Below, in pieces: positions 27,755 through 37,003 of a stretch of 64,000 nucleotides of DNA. The position numbers and the translations under genes were made by a program. Each line of letters opens with the position of its first letter. The first letter of the stretch is position 1. This stretch comes from Rhodospirillum sp. (GTDB lineage: Bacteria > Pseudomonadota > Alphaproteobacteria > Dongiales > Dongiaceae), in NCBI GenBank assembly GCA_013822765.1, contig PNKY01000001.1:868001-932000 (forward strand). The letters are read 5' to 3'. The notes under the pieces were generated by a model, which made no database searches, was not told the origin of the DNA, and worked only from the letters and a program-made list of their open reading frames with translations.

Positions 27755-28093
27755 CTGTGCCATCGCCTCAAAGATGAACGAAACCGGACCGAAGCACACG
27801 TTCTCGTGTTCCAGGCCTGGATGGTGAGGTTTCAACGCGGCGACTGCCGCAACTCCATGGCTCGAAACGACGGGAAGGGGTCGCCCTTGCCGCCGAAAAA
27901 TTGGACGAAGGGGCGGTTTTACCAATCGCTAAATTGCTTGCGGTCGGCGGCCGACCTTCATTGCAGCCCCATCGGCGGCGTCGGACATCCGGGGTCCCGC
28001 GTATTGTCTGTACGCGGGTGGCGGTTCGCTGCTGAATAGATGTTAAGGCGGCATCCGCCGGAGAAACGGGGTGCCCATGGGGGGACCATAAAA
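27755..28093 (+). other. Leader region upstream of gspD
   Basis: A 339-base gap without a convincing gene. It contains a perfect 8-bp hairpin at 27996-28018 (CCCGCGTA, seven-base loop, TACGCGGG) about 75 bases before the gspD start, with no T-run after it. A local AT-richer stretch near 27910-27940 could hold a promoter, but no clear -35/-10 pair was found. Confidence 0.4.
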
Positions 28094-30373
28094 GTGCAAC
28101 GTGTGGGAACGCTTATTCTGGCTTTGGTGACCTGCGCCGGCCTCATCGCCGGCTGTGGCGCATATCAGAAGCAGAGGCCGATCAACCAGGTGCGGGCCGC
28201 TGCTGCGGCGGCGACGCCTGGGGCTACCACGACGACGCCAGAGTCAGGACCGGTGGTGGCCTCCGATCAGCCGTCCGGCGAGGATCCCAGCACCACGCTG
28301 ACTCAGCCGGAAATCTACCGCGGCGGTGCCATCCCAGTTCGTGCCGAGCCACCCCAGGGCGTGACCGACATCGGCGCCGCCGACATCACCGTCAACTTCG
28401 CGAACGCCGACGTACGGGAGGTGGTGGGCGCCATTCTCGGCGACGCCTTGCACCTGACTTACATTATCGATCCCCGGGTACAAGGCACGATCACGCTGCG
28501 CTCCGCCGCGCCCCTGCCGCTCAACGCAGCGGTCGGCATGCTGGAGGACGTGCTTGCCATGAACGGCGCCGCCCTGGTGCGCGAGGACGAGCTTTACAAG
28601 ATCGTGCCGATCGCGGAGGCGGTGTCGGCCCCGGCCATCCTGCGCCAAGGCGCAGCGCCCGTGCCACTGGATCGCGGTTTCAGCCTGCACGTCTTTCCGG
28701 TGCGGTACGCGTCGGCAGCCGCGCTGATGGATGTGATCCAGCCGCTGGCGCCGCCAGGTCGTCAGCTGCGCGTCGATCCGCAGCGCAACCTGTTTATCCT
28801 CGCCGCCACTTCGTCCGAGGCCGACGACTTCTCCGAGATGCTGTCGTTGTTTGACGTCGACTGGATGCGTGGCAAATCCTTCGGCCTGTTCCCGCTGAAA
28901 CATGCCGATCCGGAGAATGTCGTGGCGGAGCTGCGCCGCGTGTTTGCTCAGCCTGAGGACCCGGCGCAGGCCGGGATCATCGAGTTCCTGCCCATCCAGC
29001 GCCTTAACGCGATCCTCGTGATCACCCCGCAGGAGGCCTATATCGATCAGGCGCAGAGTTGGATCCAGCGGCTCGATCGTGGCATGGAAGCCGACAGACG
29101 ACAGCTCTACGTCTATTTCGTGCAGAACGGGCGCGCCAAAGAACTGGCCGAAATCGTCGGTGAAGCATTGTCCGCCGACGTGGCGCAGACCGACGCGGGG
29201 TCGGAGGCGCGGTTGGGCCCCGGTCTTCTGCCCGGTGAAATCAGCTCACCGGCTTTGGGCGGCAGCCAGTCCTACGGCAGCAGCAACCAGCCGATCGGCA
29301 GCAACCAGAGCGAGGGCCAGAATCCGGCCGACGTCTACGACATCGATGAGCCGCCGCAGAGCACGGACTTCCTGACAGATCGGCAAGCAGCAAGCGCCGG
29401 ACCTGACGTTGGCATTAGCGGCGGTCCGGAGCAGCAACAGCAATTCGGCAGCTTCCGAATCGTCGCGGACGCGCGCAACAATGCGCTCTTGGTCTATGCC
29501 ACGTCCACCGAGTTCGAGTTGGTTTCCGCGGCGCTGACGAAGCTCGACATCGTGCCGTTGCAGGTCTTCATTGAGGCGACCATCGCCGAGGTGACGCTGA
29601 ACGATACGTTGAAGTACGGCCTGGAATGGTTCTTCGACGTCGGCAACAGTACCATCACCTTCAACACCACCGGTGTGACGACCAGCCAGCCCAAGCCGAA
29701 CAACCTCATCTTTACCCAGGCTCCCGGCTTCTCTTACCTGTTCGCAACCAGCGACATCCGGGTGGTGCTGAACGCGCTGACGCAGATCACTGACGTCAAT
29801 GTGATCTCCTCCCCCACTCTGCTGGTGCTCGACAACGAGCCGGCGCGGTTGCAGGTCGGCGACCAGGTGCCAATTTCGGTGCGCTCGTCGACTTCGGTGA
29901 CGGATTCTGACGCGCCGGTGGTCAACGAGATCGAGTATCGCGACACTGGCGTCATCCTCGACCTCGTACCTCGGGTCAATTCCAGTGGACTGGTGGTGCT
30001 GGACATCATCCAAGAGGTGAGCGACGTGGCGTCGAGCACAGTCACGGGCGCGACCGTGACCCAGACCATTTCGCCCACCATCTCGCAGCGCCGGATCGCC
30101 AGCACTGTCGCCGTGAAAAGCGGCGAGACTGTCGCGTTGGGTGGCCTCATCCGCGACAACAAGGCCAACACTATCACGGGTGTGCCGTTGCTGTCGGACA
30201 TCCCGGTTCTCGGCAACCTCTTTAAGACCACCACCGACTTCCAGCGGCGGACCGAGCTCTTGGTGCTGCTGACGCCGCGTGTCGTGCGTGACAGCGTCGA
30301 CGCGCGGACCGTCACCGATGAGCTGCGGCGCCGGCTGCGCGCGGTCGAGCCGCTACCCGCGCTCATCCAGTAG
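28094..30373 (+). CDS. gspD: T2SS outer-membrane secretin GspD
   Basis: The secretin that forms the outer-membrane channel, 759 residues from GTG 28094. That start places a lipoprotein-type signal (LVTCAGLIAGCG) at the N-terminus behind a GGGGGG ribosome-binding stretch. The frame is open from ATG 28040. N0 and repeated N-domains (VREVVGAILGDALHLTYIID; LRRVFAQPEDP) are followed by the C-terminal secretin domain with VPLLSDIPVLGNLF and ELLVLLTPRVV. A Ser/Asn/Gln-rich insert near residues 380-430 lies within the N3 region. A lipidated secretin may not need a separate pilotin. Confidence 0.95.
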   Translation: MQRVGTLILALVTCAGLIAGCGAYQKQRPINQVRAAAAAATPGATTTTPESGPVVASDQPSGEDPSTTLTQPEIYRGGAIPVRAEPPQGVTDIGAADITVNFANADVREVVGAILGDALHLTYIIDPRVQGTITLRSAAPLPLNAAVGMLEDVLAMNGAALVREDELYKIVPIAEAVSAPAILRQGAAPVPLDRGFSLHVFPVRYASAAALMDVIQPLAPPGRQLRVDPQRNLFILAATSSEADDFSEMLSLFDVDWMRGKSFGLFPLKHADPENVVAELRRVFAQPEDPAQAGIIEFLPIQRLNAILVITPQEAYIDQAQSWIQRLDRGMEADRRQLYVYFVQNGRAKELAEIVGEALSADVAQTDAGSEARLGPGLLPGEISSPALGGSQSYGSSNQPIGSNQSEGQNPADVYDIDEPPQSTDFLTDRQAASAGPDVGISGGPEQQQQFGSFRIVADARNNALLVYATSTEFELVSAALTKLDIVPLQVFIEATIAEVTLNDTLKYGLEWFFDVGNSTITFNTTGVTTSQPKPNNLIFTQAPGFSYLFATSDIRVVLNALTQITDVNVISSPTLLVLDNEPARLQVGDQVPISVRSSTSVTDSDAPVVNEIEYRDTGVILDLVPRVNSSGLVVLDIIQEVSDVASSTVTGATVTQTISPTISQRRIASTVAVKSGETVALGGLIRDNKANTITGVPLLSDIPVLGNLFKTTTDFQRRTELLVLLTPRVVRDSVDARTVTDELRRRLRAVEPLPALIQ

Positions 30374-30375
30374 CA

Positions 30376-31263
30376 ATGGCTGGAGCCGCGGTGCAGAGGT
30401 CGGTCCAGCGCAAGCAACGCGGTATTGCGCTGGTGATGGTGCTCTGGGTTCTGATCCTGCTTGGCCTCGTTGCCGCCAGTTTCCTGCGCGAGACGCGGCT
30501 CAGCACAGGCATCGCTCGCAACGCGTCGGAGAACGCGAAGGCCGAAGCGCTTGCCGAAGCGGGCATTCAGAGGGCGATGCTGGGCCTGGCCGACAGTGAC
30601 GTCACCGCATGGCGCTTGGACGGAACGCCCTACCAGTTCGCGCTGGGCGATGGCACTGTCGTGGTTCGCATCCAGGATGAAGGCGGCAAGGTCGATCTCA
30701 ACCTGGCCCCGCCGCCGCTGCTGCAGGGATTGTTGCAGATCACCGGTGTAGAGGCGAACGCCGCACGCAACCTGCTCGATGCGATCGTCGATTTCCGCGA
30801 CCCCGACAGCAACCGCCTGCCGGGTGGGGCCGAGGACCCAGAGTATGCGGCAGCCGGCCGCGACGGTGGCGCCAAGGACGCCCCGTTCGATGCGAAGGAA
30901 GAGCTGCTGCAGGTCCTCGGCATCGATCGTGCGCTCTACGACGCCATCGCGCCCTATGTCACGGTGCACTCGCAACGTGGCCGCATCGACCTGACGACGG
31001 CCCCGGTCTTGCTCCTGCAGGCTGTGCCGAACCTGACACCACAGGAGCGCGAACGGATCATGGCGGACCGCGCAAGCGGCGAGGCGCTGACCGCGCGGGT
31101 CAACGTGGTGACGGTCCACGTTGAGGCCACGACGGGGGGCGGCGGGCGTTTCATCCGCGAGGCGGTGATAAAACGCGGCCGCGGCGGCCAACAGCCATTC
31201 TCCATCCTGGATTGGCGGCAGGAATGGGCGCGGACACCGGCGCTCGCCGTAGCGGCGCCGTAG
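30376..31263 (+). CDS. gspK: T2SS minor pseudopilin GspK
   Basis: A 295-residue atypical pseudopilin. The leader ends in KQRG before IALVMVLWVLILLGLVAASF, and position +5 is not Glu, the hallmark of GspK at the pseudopilus tip. The large globular domain contains DEGGKVDLNLAPPPLL and the FRDPDSN region typical of GspK. ATG 30376 lies two bases after the gspD stop. Its stop is three bases from the end of gspJ, which is on the opposite strand. Confidence 0.92.
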   Translation: MAGAAVQRSVQRKQRGIALVMVLWVLILLGLVAASFLRETRLSTGIARNASENAKAEALAEAGIQRAMLGLADSDVTAWRLDGTPYQFALGDGTVVVRIQDEGGKVDLNLAPPPLLQGLLQITGVEANAARNLLDAIVDFRDPDSNRLPGGAEDPEYAAAGRDGGAKDAPFDAKEELLQVLGIDRALYDAIAPYVTVHSQRGRIDLTTAPVLLLQAVPNLTPQERERIMADRASGEALTARVNVVTVHVEATTGGGGRFIREAVIKRGRGGQQPFSILDWRQEWARTPALAVAAP

Positions 31264-31266
31264 AGC

Positions 31267-31905
31267 TCAGCTTTCCGATCCGACCACGCGGATGATGAGG
31301 TCCGGCCAGCGGCGCGGATCGCCGAGCGGAAACTCGACGTGTAGGCGAACCAGACGAGGCCGCAGGTTGACGCCGTCCCAGACACTCTGCCATTCCGGCG
31401 GACGCTGCTCGTCCAACGCGCCATAGTAGGAGAGCTCGACCACCGCGACATTCTCTATCAGGACAGACTGCGCGGCCTCTTCTGGCACGATCTCACGCGC
31501 AACGCGCTCCGGACGGAACAAGGTCCAGGTCAGCATGAGATCGCTGCGGCCATCACTCTCCCGTCGGGCGAGCTGAAAGAGATGAGGCCCGGCAATGCCG
31601 CGGTGCGCCGGCAACGGCGCGACGAACGTCAGGCTTTCGGGACCGCCGAAGAAGGTCGGAACCGGATCGCCGATGGCGGCCGGCGCTGGCAGAAACGCCT
31701 GACCGATCTCCTGCCGCAGCAGATTCTGGATTCGCTCGATGCGCGTCGGTCGATCGATATGATCGCCGCCGGCCTCCCACGCCCGCATACCGAATCGCAA
31801 TCCACCGAACAGAATCACCGAGAGCAGCGCCATCAAGCTGATGGCGACGAGCATCTCAACGAGTGTGAACCCTCGTTCATTTTGAGAAGCGTGGCGCGGT
31901 CTCAT
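31267..31905 (-). CDS. gspJ: T2SS minor pseudopilin GspJ, reversed orientation
   Basis: A 212-residue minor pseudopilin with prepilin signal NERGFTLVEMLVAISLMALLSVILFGG and a globular domain ending in LVRLHVEFPLGDPRRWPDLIIRVVG, typical of GspJ. It is encoded on the minus strand, convergent with gspK and three bases apart, whereas gspJ normally lies between gspI and gspK on the same strand. It must have its own promoter in the 31906-32090 region. No inverted repeats flanking it were recognised. Confidence 0.9.
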   Translation of the reverse strand: MRPRHASQNERGFTLVEMLVAISLMALLSVILFGGLRFGMRAWEAGGDHIDRPTRIERIQNLLRQEIGQAFLPAPAAIGDPVPTFFGGPESLTFVAPLPAHRGIAGPHLFQLARRESDGRSDLMLTWTLFRPERVAREIVPEEAAQSVLIENVAVVELSYYGALDEQRPPEWQSVWDGVNLRPRLVRLHVEFPLGDPRRWPDLIIRVVGSES

Positions 31906-32088
31906 TCGTCGGTTATACGCTGCCGCAATCGGAGCGGATGCGGGCCGAGCGTGCTAAGCTGTCTCGCTCGGCGTCGGTCGTTAACGCGATGAACTAGACG
32001 GTGAGCGGGATCCGCCACGGCCTCAAGACCAATCTGCCGCTGTATCGCAGCACAGAGGGCCCAGTTTGAGTACCCTTAGCGTGCCGCA

Positions 32089-32416
32089 GCGAGAATCGCC
32101 TCGGTCCACGGCCTGGTCGGCTCGACGCACAAGGCCGCTTATGTCGCCGCCAAGTACGGTCTCATCGGGCTGAACAAGGTGGTCGAGTTGGAAACGGCCG
32201 GTACCGGCATCACCGCTAACGCTGTCTGCCCCGGCTGGGTTCTGACTCCGCTCGTTGAAAAGCAGATCGCCGACATTGCGGCCCAGGAGAAGATCAGCCT
32301 AGAGCAGGCAAAGCAGAGCCTTCTGGGCCAGGAGCAGCCCTCGCAGGCATTCGTGGGCAGCCGATCAGATCACCGGCACGGCCATCGCGGTCGATGGACC
32401 GTGGACCGCGCAATAG
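32089..32416 (+). pseudogene. 3-hydroxybutyrate dehydrogenase remnant (bdhA-like)
   Basis: The frame encodes the second half of an SDR enzyme: IASVHGLVGSTHKAAYVAAK holds the YxxxK catalytic pair, followed by ETAGTGITANAVCPGWVLTP and LVEKQIADIAAQEK, a sequence characteristic of 3-hydroxybutyrate dehydrogenase. The Rossmann N-terminus is missing. Near 32360 a small deletion shifts the frame, after which the expected C-terminus DQITGTAIAVDG...WTAQ-stop continues in another frame. It is therefore doubly broken. Confidence 0.85.
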
Positions 32417-32500
32417 ATTGTCATGTCGCCGAGGCTGGCTTGGACATCTTTGGACGAGAACCCACGGAAAATTCGAGCTTCACCGGAAGTGTTCCATCTT

Positions 32501-32522
32501 CGAATGAGTCACACTCGATTCG
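32501..32522. promoter_or_regulatory. Imperfect palindrome upstream of the efflux operon
   Basis: The arms CGAATGAGT and ACTC-G-ATTCG pair around a three-base centre with a single extra G on the right. A related ATTCGA lies 30 bases upstream at 32471. It may be an operator for the emrA/emrB-like genes; no regulator gene is adjacent. Confidence 0.35.
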
Positions 32523-32532
32523 TTAATCTGGG

Positions 32533-32733
32533 ATGGAGACAAAAATGAAAAGCACGCACATCGGAATCACAGCATCGGGCGCGCCGGCGAACCTGTTCCG
32601 GACCCTGGCGCGACGCTGGCGCCGCCACGCAGGGCATCTCTCCGACCCCTATCGGCCCGAGCGTCACTACATGCGCGGACCCGGGCCCAAATCACGCGAA
32701 AAGCACGATTCGGCTGCGAACGACCTCTGGTAG
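32533..32733 (+). CDS. Small hypothetical protein
   Basis: A 66-codon frame (an internal ATG at 32545 is also possible) located 13 bases before the membrane fusion protein gene. The product is basic, with a patch RTLARRWRRHAGHLSDPY and no membrane helix. I do not recognise it. Its tight placement as the first frame of the efflux operon and the operator-like palindrome in front argue for a real leader gene, but the evidence is weak. Confidence 0.35.
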   Translation: METKMKSTHIGITASGAPANLFRTLARRWRRHAGHLSDPYRPERHYMRGPGPKSREKHDSAANDLW

Positions 32734-32746
32734 CCGGGAGGGTGGC

Positions 32747-33781
32747 ATGGCGAAACTAAGCAAGAACAAGCTGCTCGGCCTGGTGCTATGTCTCGGCGCC
32801 GTCGCGGCCGTGACGGCGGGATGGACCTGGGCAAGCTCGATTGAGGAAAGGTCGACCGACAACGCGTACATTCGCGGCGATGTGACTTCGATGGCTCCGA
32901 AGATCGCAGGCTATGTCACGACGCTGGAGGTTGATGACAACCAAGCAGTCCGAGCGGGCGATGTGCTGTTTCGGATCGACGATCGGGATTACAAAGCACG
33001 GCTTGCGCAAGCTATCGCGGATGTCGAGACTGCTCGAGCCCGCTTGATCAGCGTCGAAGCGGAAATCACGCTTCAGCATGCACTCGTTCGACAAGCCGAA
33101 GCGGAGCACCTCGCGGCGCTGGCGCAGCACAATCTGGCAAGAATTGCCTCCGAGCGAGGTCATAAGCTGATCCGCAGCAACGCGGTGGGCCAAGAGGAGG
33201 TCGACGAGCGCGACGCGGCGCTCTCGAAGGCGGAAGCCGGCGTATCCGCGGCATCGGCAAGGCTGGACGCCGAACAGCAACGCATTGCCGTTCTCGAGAC
33301 ACAGCGCAAAGCGGCGATTGCCGCGCTGGCCCACGCCCAAGCGGCCGAAGAGCTCGCGCAGATCGACTTTGACGACACGGTGGTGCGCGCTCCGGTCGAC
33401 GGCGTCGTCGGCAATCGCCAGGTCCGCGTCGGCCGACTGGTCGTCCCGGGCATGTCGCTGATCGACATCGTTCCGGTCGATGACGTATGGGTCGTCGCCA
33501 ATTTCAAGGAGACTCAGGTCGAGCGCATCCGGGCCGGCCAGCGTGCCATGATCACCGTCGACGGCTACCCGGACACGCCGATCGCGGGCATTGTCGACAG
33601 TTTTGCGCCGGGCAGCGGATCGGCCTTCACAATGCTTCCCACGGACAATGCCACCGGGAACTTCGTTCGCGTCGTTCAGCGGGTGCCGGTGAAGATCCGG
33701 TTTCTCAGTAATCCGTTGCCCGGCCGCATCGTGCCGGGCCTCTCCGCCCGCGTCGAGATTGACCTCGGGAGCGGATCATGA
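32747..33781 (+). CDS. EmrA/HlyD-family membrane fusion protein
   Basis: A 344-residue periplasmic adaptor for a drug-efflux pump. It has one N-terminal membrane helix, the EmrA-type STDNAYIRGDVTSMAPKIAG stretch, lipoyl halves VTTLEVDDNQAVRAGDVLFRI (near 66) and VVRAPVDGVVGNRQVRVG (near 210), and a long alpha-helical coiled coil between them. The stop overlaps the start of the MFS gene (ATGA), so adaptor and pump are made together. No outer-membrane factor gene is next to it. Confidence 0.92.
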   Translation: MAKLSKNKLLGLVLCLGAVAAVTAGWTWASSIEERSTDNAYIRGDVTSMAPKIAGYVTTLEVDDNQAVRAGDVLFRIDDRDYKARLAQAIADVETARARLISVEAEITLQHALVRQAEAEHLAALAQHNLARIASERGHKLIRSNAVGQEEVDERDAALSKAEAGVSAASARLDAEQQRIAVLETQRKAAIAALAHAQAAEELAQIDFDDTVVRAPVDGVVGNRQVRVGRLVVPGMSLIDIVPVDDVWVVANFKETQVERIRAGQRAMITVDGYPDTPIAGIVDSFAPGSGSAFTMLPTDNATGNFVRVVQRVPVKIRFLSNPLPGRIVPGLSARVEIDLGSGS

Positions 33782-35646
33782 GCACGGGGCCGGCCGCGGC
33801 GACGACGATCGGAGAGAGCAAGCCCAGCATACCCCTCTTTGCCGGCATCGTGCTTGCCACGTTGACCGAAGCCATCGCTGGTACTGTGCTTTCGCTGGGC
33901 CGCAACGACATCATCGGCGACACCTATGCCACGCCCGACGAGTTCGCCTGGCTGGACGTCGGATACGCCACCTTGAAACTGATCGGTTTCATGGCCGCTC
34001 CTTGCCTTATGACACGTATCGATCCGCGCATCCTGTCCATTGGTTCGACTCTCGTCATGGGAGTGGCGTGCGGACTTGCGGCCGTCACGGCGCGGCTGGA
34101 CGTCTTGATTGCACTGCGCATCCTGCAAGGTTTCGCTGGGGCCGCACTCCTTGTGGCAGGCCAGGCGATCATCTTTCTCAACTATCCGCGCTCCCACCAG
34201 CCGATCCTTCAGGCGTTGTTCGCGTTGGGGTCGGTGGTCGCGCCGGCGACAATCGCTCCGGCGCTGCAAGGATGGTTGCTCGACAGCCACTCCTGGGCAT
34301 GGATCTTCTTCGCCGTTGTGCCCGTGGCCATGGCCGCCATCGGACTGATGCTGCTCGCAGACGGGCCGCCGCCCGCGAAAATGATGCGCCGGCGGTTCGA
34401 TGGGATCGGTCTGATCCTGATCTCCGTTGCGCTGTTCTGCGTCACCTACGTGTTCAGCAAGGGCAGCCGATGGGACTGGTTAGAGGAAGCTCACATCGTA
34501 TGGCTAAGCGTGGCGGGTGCGGCGGCCTTGCTGGCGTTTCTTGTTCAGCAAGCATTCTCCAAGGGCCAAGGCCTGCTCGACTTCGGCCTGTTCAAATCGG
34601 ACGATTTCTGCTTCGCCTTCGCGGTCAGTTTTGTCGCCGGCGCTGCGTTGTTCGGCAGTGCTTTTCTCATCCCATCATTCGCGGTCTCCGTGCTCGCATT
34701 CACGCCCACCGATGCCGGAAGCCTCTTGCTACCGAGTGGCGCGCTCTTTGCCGCCGCGCTGCTGATCGCGGGTTTCCTATTCCAGGTGCGTCGCGTACCT
34801 CCGATTGCGACCGTGCCCTTCGGAATCCTAATGATCATGGCCTCGATGTGGATGCTTTCAGGCTCGACCAGCGAAAGCGGCGCGGGCGACATGATGGCCG
34901 CGATCCTGCTGCGCGGCCTGGGCCTCGGTTTCCTGTTCCTGTCGCTCACGCTCACGGCCTTCACCCATCTCGACAGCGAGAAGCTCGCCTCCGGGATAGG
35001 CATCTTTAATGCGGGCCGGCAGCTTGGCGGCCTGATGGGCGTCGCCTGGCTGCAGACATTGATTGAGCACAACATCGCCGGCAATCTGACTGTACTTGCC
35101 GCGCATATCGCGCATGGCGTTCCGGCCGTCAGCGAACGGCTTGCAGCGACGACCGCCATGTTCCTTGGAAGAGGCATGGACGCCGGGCCAGCCGGGCGGG
35201 CTGCTATGGTCCTCCTGGACAAGGTCGTCATCGGCCAGTCCGCCGCGATCGCTTTCGACACTGCCTTTAATGCCGTCGCGCTGATCTTTGTGTTCGCTGC
35301 GCCGGTGCTGGTCACCTTCAAGATCTGCCTCCATCGGTTGGCCCATAAATCGGCGACGGACAATCACCGATCCAGGACGACAAAGGTCGCGTGCGTGGGG
35401 GATTGGGCAATTGTCCCGAGCGCCCAAAAGAACCATCCAGCCCTGGTTCCTTTGGCGGCAGGAGCTCGCTACCGGATGAGCTTCCACCAATTGCTCCCGG
35501 ATAAACACGACGGCGTATCTTCGCCCCAGGCGCCTTCCAGCCCACTTAGCCACGACCTGATATCTCTGCTGTCGGAAACGAAGCGGACCAACGCCGTCAG
35601 TTCTGTCTCGCCGCAATACAACCGCGTCTCCTCGATTCCAACGTAG
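33778..35646 (+). CDS. MFS drug:proton antiporter (DHA2/EmrB-like) with an unusual C-terminal tail
   Basis: A 622-residue transporter with about 14 membrane helices in the first 520 residues, as in the DHA2/EmrB family, including an FLNYPRSHQPILQALFALGS block. It pairs with the upstream EmrA-like adaptor. The last 100 residues, after LHRLAHKSATDNHRSRT, are hydrophilic, not membrane-like and not typical of the family, which normally ends near 510-530. A lost stop codon that extended the frame into neighbouring DNA is the simplest explanation. Confidence 0.88.
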   Translation: MSTGPAAATTIGESKPSIPLFAGIVLATLTEAIAGTVLSLGRNDIIGDTYATPDEFAWLDVGYATLKLIGFMAAPCLMTRIDPRILSIGSTLVMGVACGLAAVTARLDVLIALRILQGFAGAALLVAGQAIIFLNYPRSHQPILQALFALGSVVAPATIAPALQGWLLDSHSWAWIFFAVVPVAMAAIGLMLLADGPPPAKMMRRRFDGIGLILISVALFCVTYVFSKGSRWDWLEEAHIVWLSVAGAAALLAFLVQQAFSKGQGLLDFGLFKSDDFCFAFAVSFVAGAALFGSAFLIPSFAVSVLAFTPTDAGSLLLPSGALFAAALLIAGFLFQVRRVPPIATVPFGILMIMASMWMLSGSTSESGAGDMMAAILLRGLGLGFLFLSLTLTAFTHLDSEKLASGIGIFNAGRQLGGLMGVAWLQTLIEHNIAGNLTVLAAHIAHGVPAVSERLAATTAMFLGRGMDAGPAGRAAMVLLDKVVIGQSAAIAFDTAFNAVALIFVFAAPVLVTFKICLHRLAHKSATDNHRSRTTKVACVGDWAIVPSAQKNHPALVPLAAGARYRMSFHQLLPDKHDGVSSPQAPSSPLSHDLISLLSETKRTNAVSSVSPQYNRVSSIPT

Positions 35647-35692
35647 ATTAGCTTCGACTAGACTGGCATGCGCACAGACACAGGGAGATGCA

Positions 35693-37003
35693 ATGGGCTT
35701 GTCGGACATGTTCGCGCGCATTGTCGCGCTGATCGGCGGTGCTGCGATCCTCTGGCGGAGGCTGCAGGGCAGCGCACGCGAGCCCGCCATCGGCAGCAAC
35801 CCTGTGATACCGGCGGCAAGGCCGCAGGGCAGCATCCCGACACTCAAGATGCCGACGGCCAGGGGGTGGGCTCCAGGACAGACGCCGGTTGCGGCGCCCG
35901 GGCTTAAGGTCAATGCATTTGCGACCGGTCTCAAGCATCCCCGCTGGATCCATGTGCTGCCCAATGGCGACGTGACCGTCGCCGAAGCCCTGTTCCTGCC
36001 GGGTGGCGTCAAGAGTGTCTTCGACTACGCCATGGTCAGCACGATGAAGCGCGCCGCCGCGGTGGGGGTCAGCCCGAATCGCATCACGCTGTTGCGCGAC
36101 GCGGATGGCGATGGCGTCGCCGAGATTCAAGGGACGTTCCTGGAAGGGTTGAACCAGCCATTCGGCATGGCGTTGCTGGGCGATACATTCTACGTCGGCA
36201 ACGCCGATGGCGTGGTCGCCTTTCCCTACACCACGGGCGTGCGGCGCATCACCACACCGGGGCGGAAGCTAAACGAGCTGAAGGGCGGTGGCCATTGGAC
36301 GCGGAGCCTGCTGCCGAGCCCGGACAAGCTCAAGCTCTTCATCGGCGTCGGGTCGCTCACCAATATCGCCGAGAACGGTATGGAACTCGAGGAGGGCCGG
36401 GCGGCCATCCACGAGCTCGATCTGGCAAGCGGCCAGAGCCGTGTTTTCGCCACCGGTCTGCGCAACCCGGTGGGCCTGGCCTGGGAACCTCATACTGGTG
36501 TGCTCTGGACAGTGGTGAACGAGCGCGACGGCTTAGGGGACGAAACGCCACCCGACTATCTGACCTCGGTTTGTGACGGAGGCTTCTATGGCTGGCCCTA
36601 TTGCTACTGGGGGCAGACGGTGGATGACCGGGTACCGCAGGATCCGGTCGCAGTGGCAAAGGCCATAACGCCAGACTACGCGCTGGGCGGGCACACCGCG
36701 TCGCTCGGCCTCTGCTGGTTGCCCGCCGGCACGCTTCCTGGCTTTCCGGATGGCATGGCAATCGGGCAGCATGGCTCATGGAACCGCAGCACGCTGAGCG
36801 GATACAAAGTCGTGTTCGTGCCGTTCGAGAATGGGCGGCCGGCTGGACCGCCGCGCGACATTCTGTCGGGGTTTCTTGCGCCGGACGAGCGGGTGTCTTA
36901 CGGGCGGCCGGTCGGAGTGACGATCGGCCCCGACGGTTCTTTGCTCGTGGCGGACGATGTGGGCAATGTGATCTGGCGCGTCACGGCCGAGCAGCCGATC
37001 TAG
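35693..37003 (+). CDS. PQQ-dependent sugar (sorbosone-type) dehydrogenase-like protein
   Basis: A 436-residue beta-propeller protein of the soluble glucose/sorbosone dehydrogenase (GDH-2) superfamily with a hydrophobic N-terminal segment (residues 5-20) that exports or anchors it. Typical blocks are LKHPRWIHVLPNGDVTVAEA near 80, ATGLRNPVGLAWEPHTGVLW near 245, and IGQHGSWNRSTLSGYKVVFVPF near 360. Members oxidise sugars in the periplasm with PQQ. No PQQ biosynthesis genes are in the window, so cofactor supply is unknown. It lies alone after the efflux operon. Confidence 0.82.
   Translation: MGLSDMFARIVALIGGAAILWRRLQGSAREPAIGSNPVIPAARPQGSIPTLKMPTARGWAPGQTPVAAPGLKVNAFATGLKHPRWIHVLPNGDVTVAEALFLPGGVKSVFDYAMVSTMKRAAAVGVSPNRITLLRDADGDGVAEIQGTFLEGLNQPFGMALLGDTFYVGNADGVVAFPYTTGVRRITTPGRKLNELKGGGHWTRSLLPSPDKLKLFIGVGSLTNIAENGMELEEGRAAIHELDLASGQSRVFATGLRNPVGLAWEPHTGVLWTVVNERDGLGDETPPDYLTSVCDGGFYGWPYCYWGQTVDDRVPQDPVAVAKAITPDYALGGHTASLGLCWLPAGTLPGFPDGMAIGQHGSWNRSTLSGYKVVFVPFENGRPAGPPRDILSGFLAPDERVSYGRPVGVTIGPDGSLLVADDVGNVIWRVTAEQPI

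Noticed and set aside
31515-31527. GGAACAAGGTCCA inside gspJ, one mismatch from the S-box core
   Set aside because: It lies within coding sequence and lacks the outer bases; it is kept as an example of the chance background.
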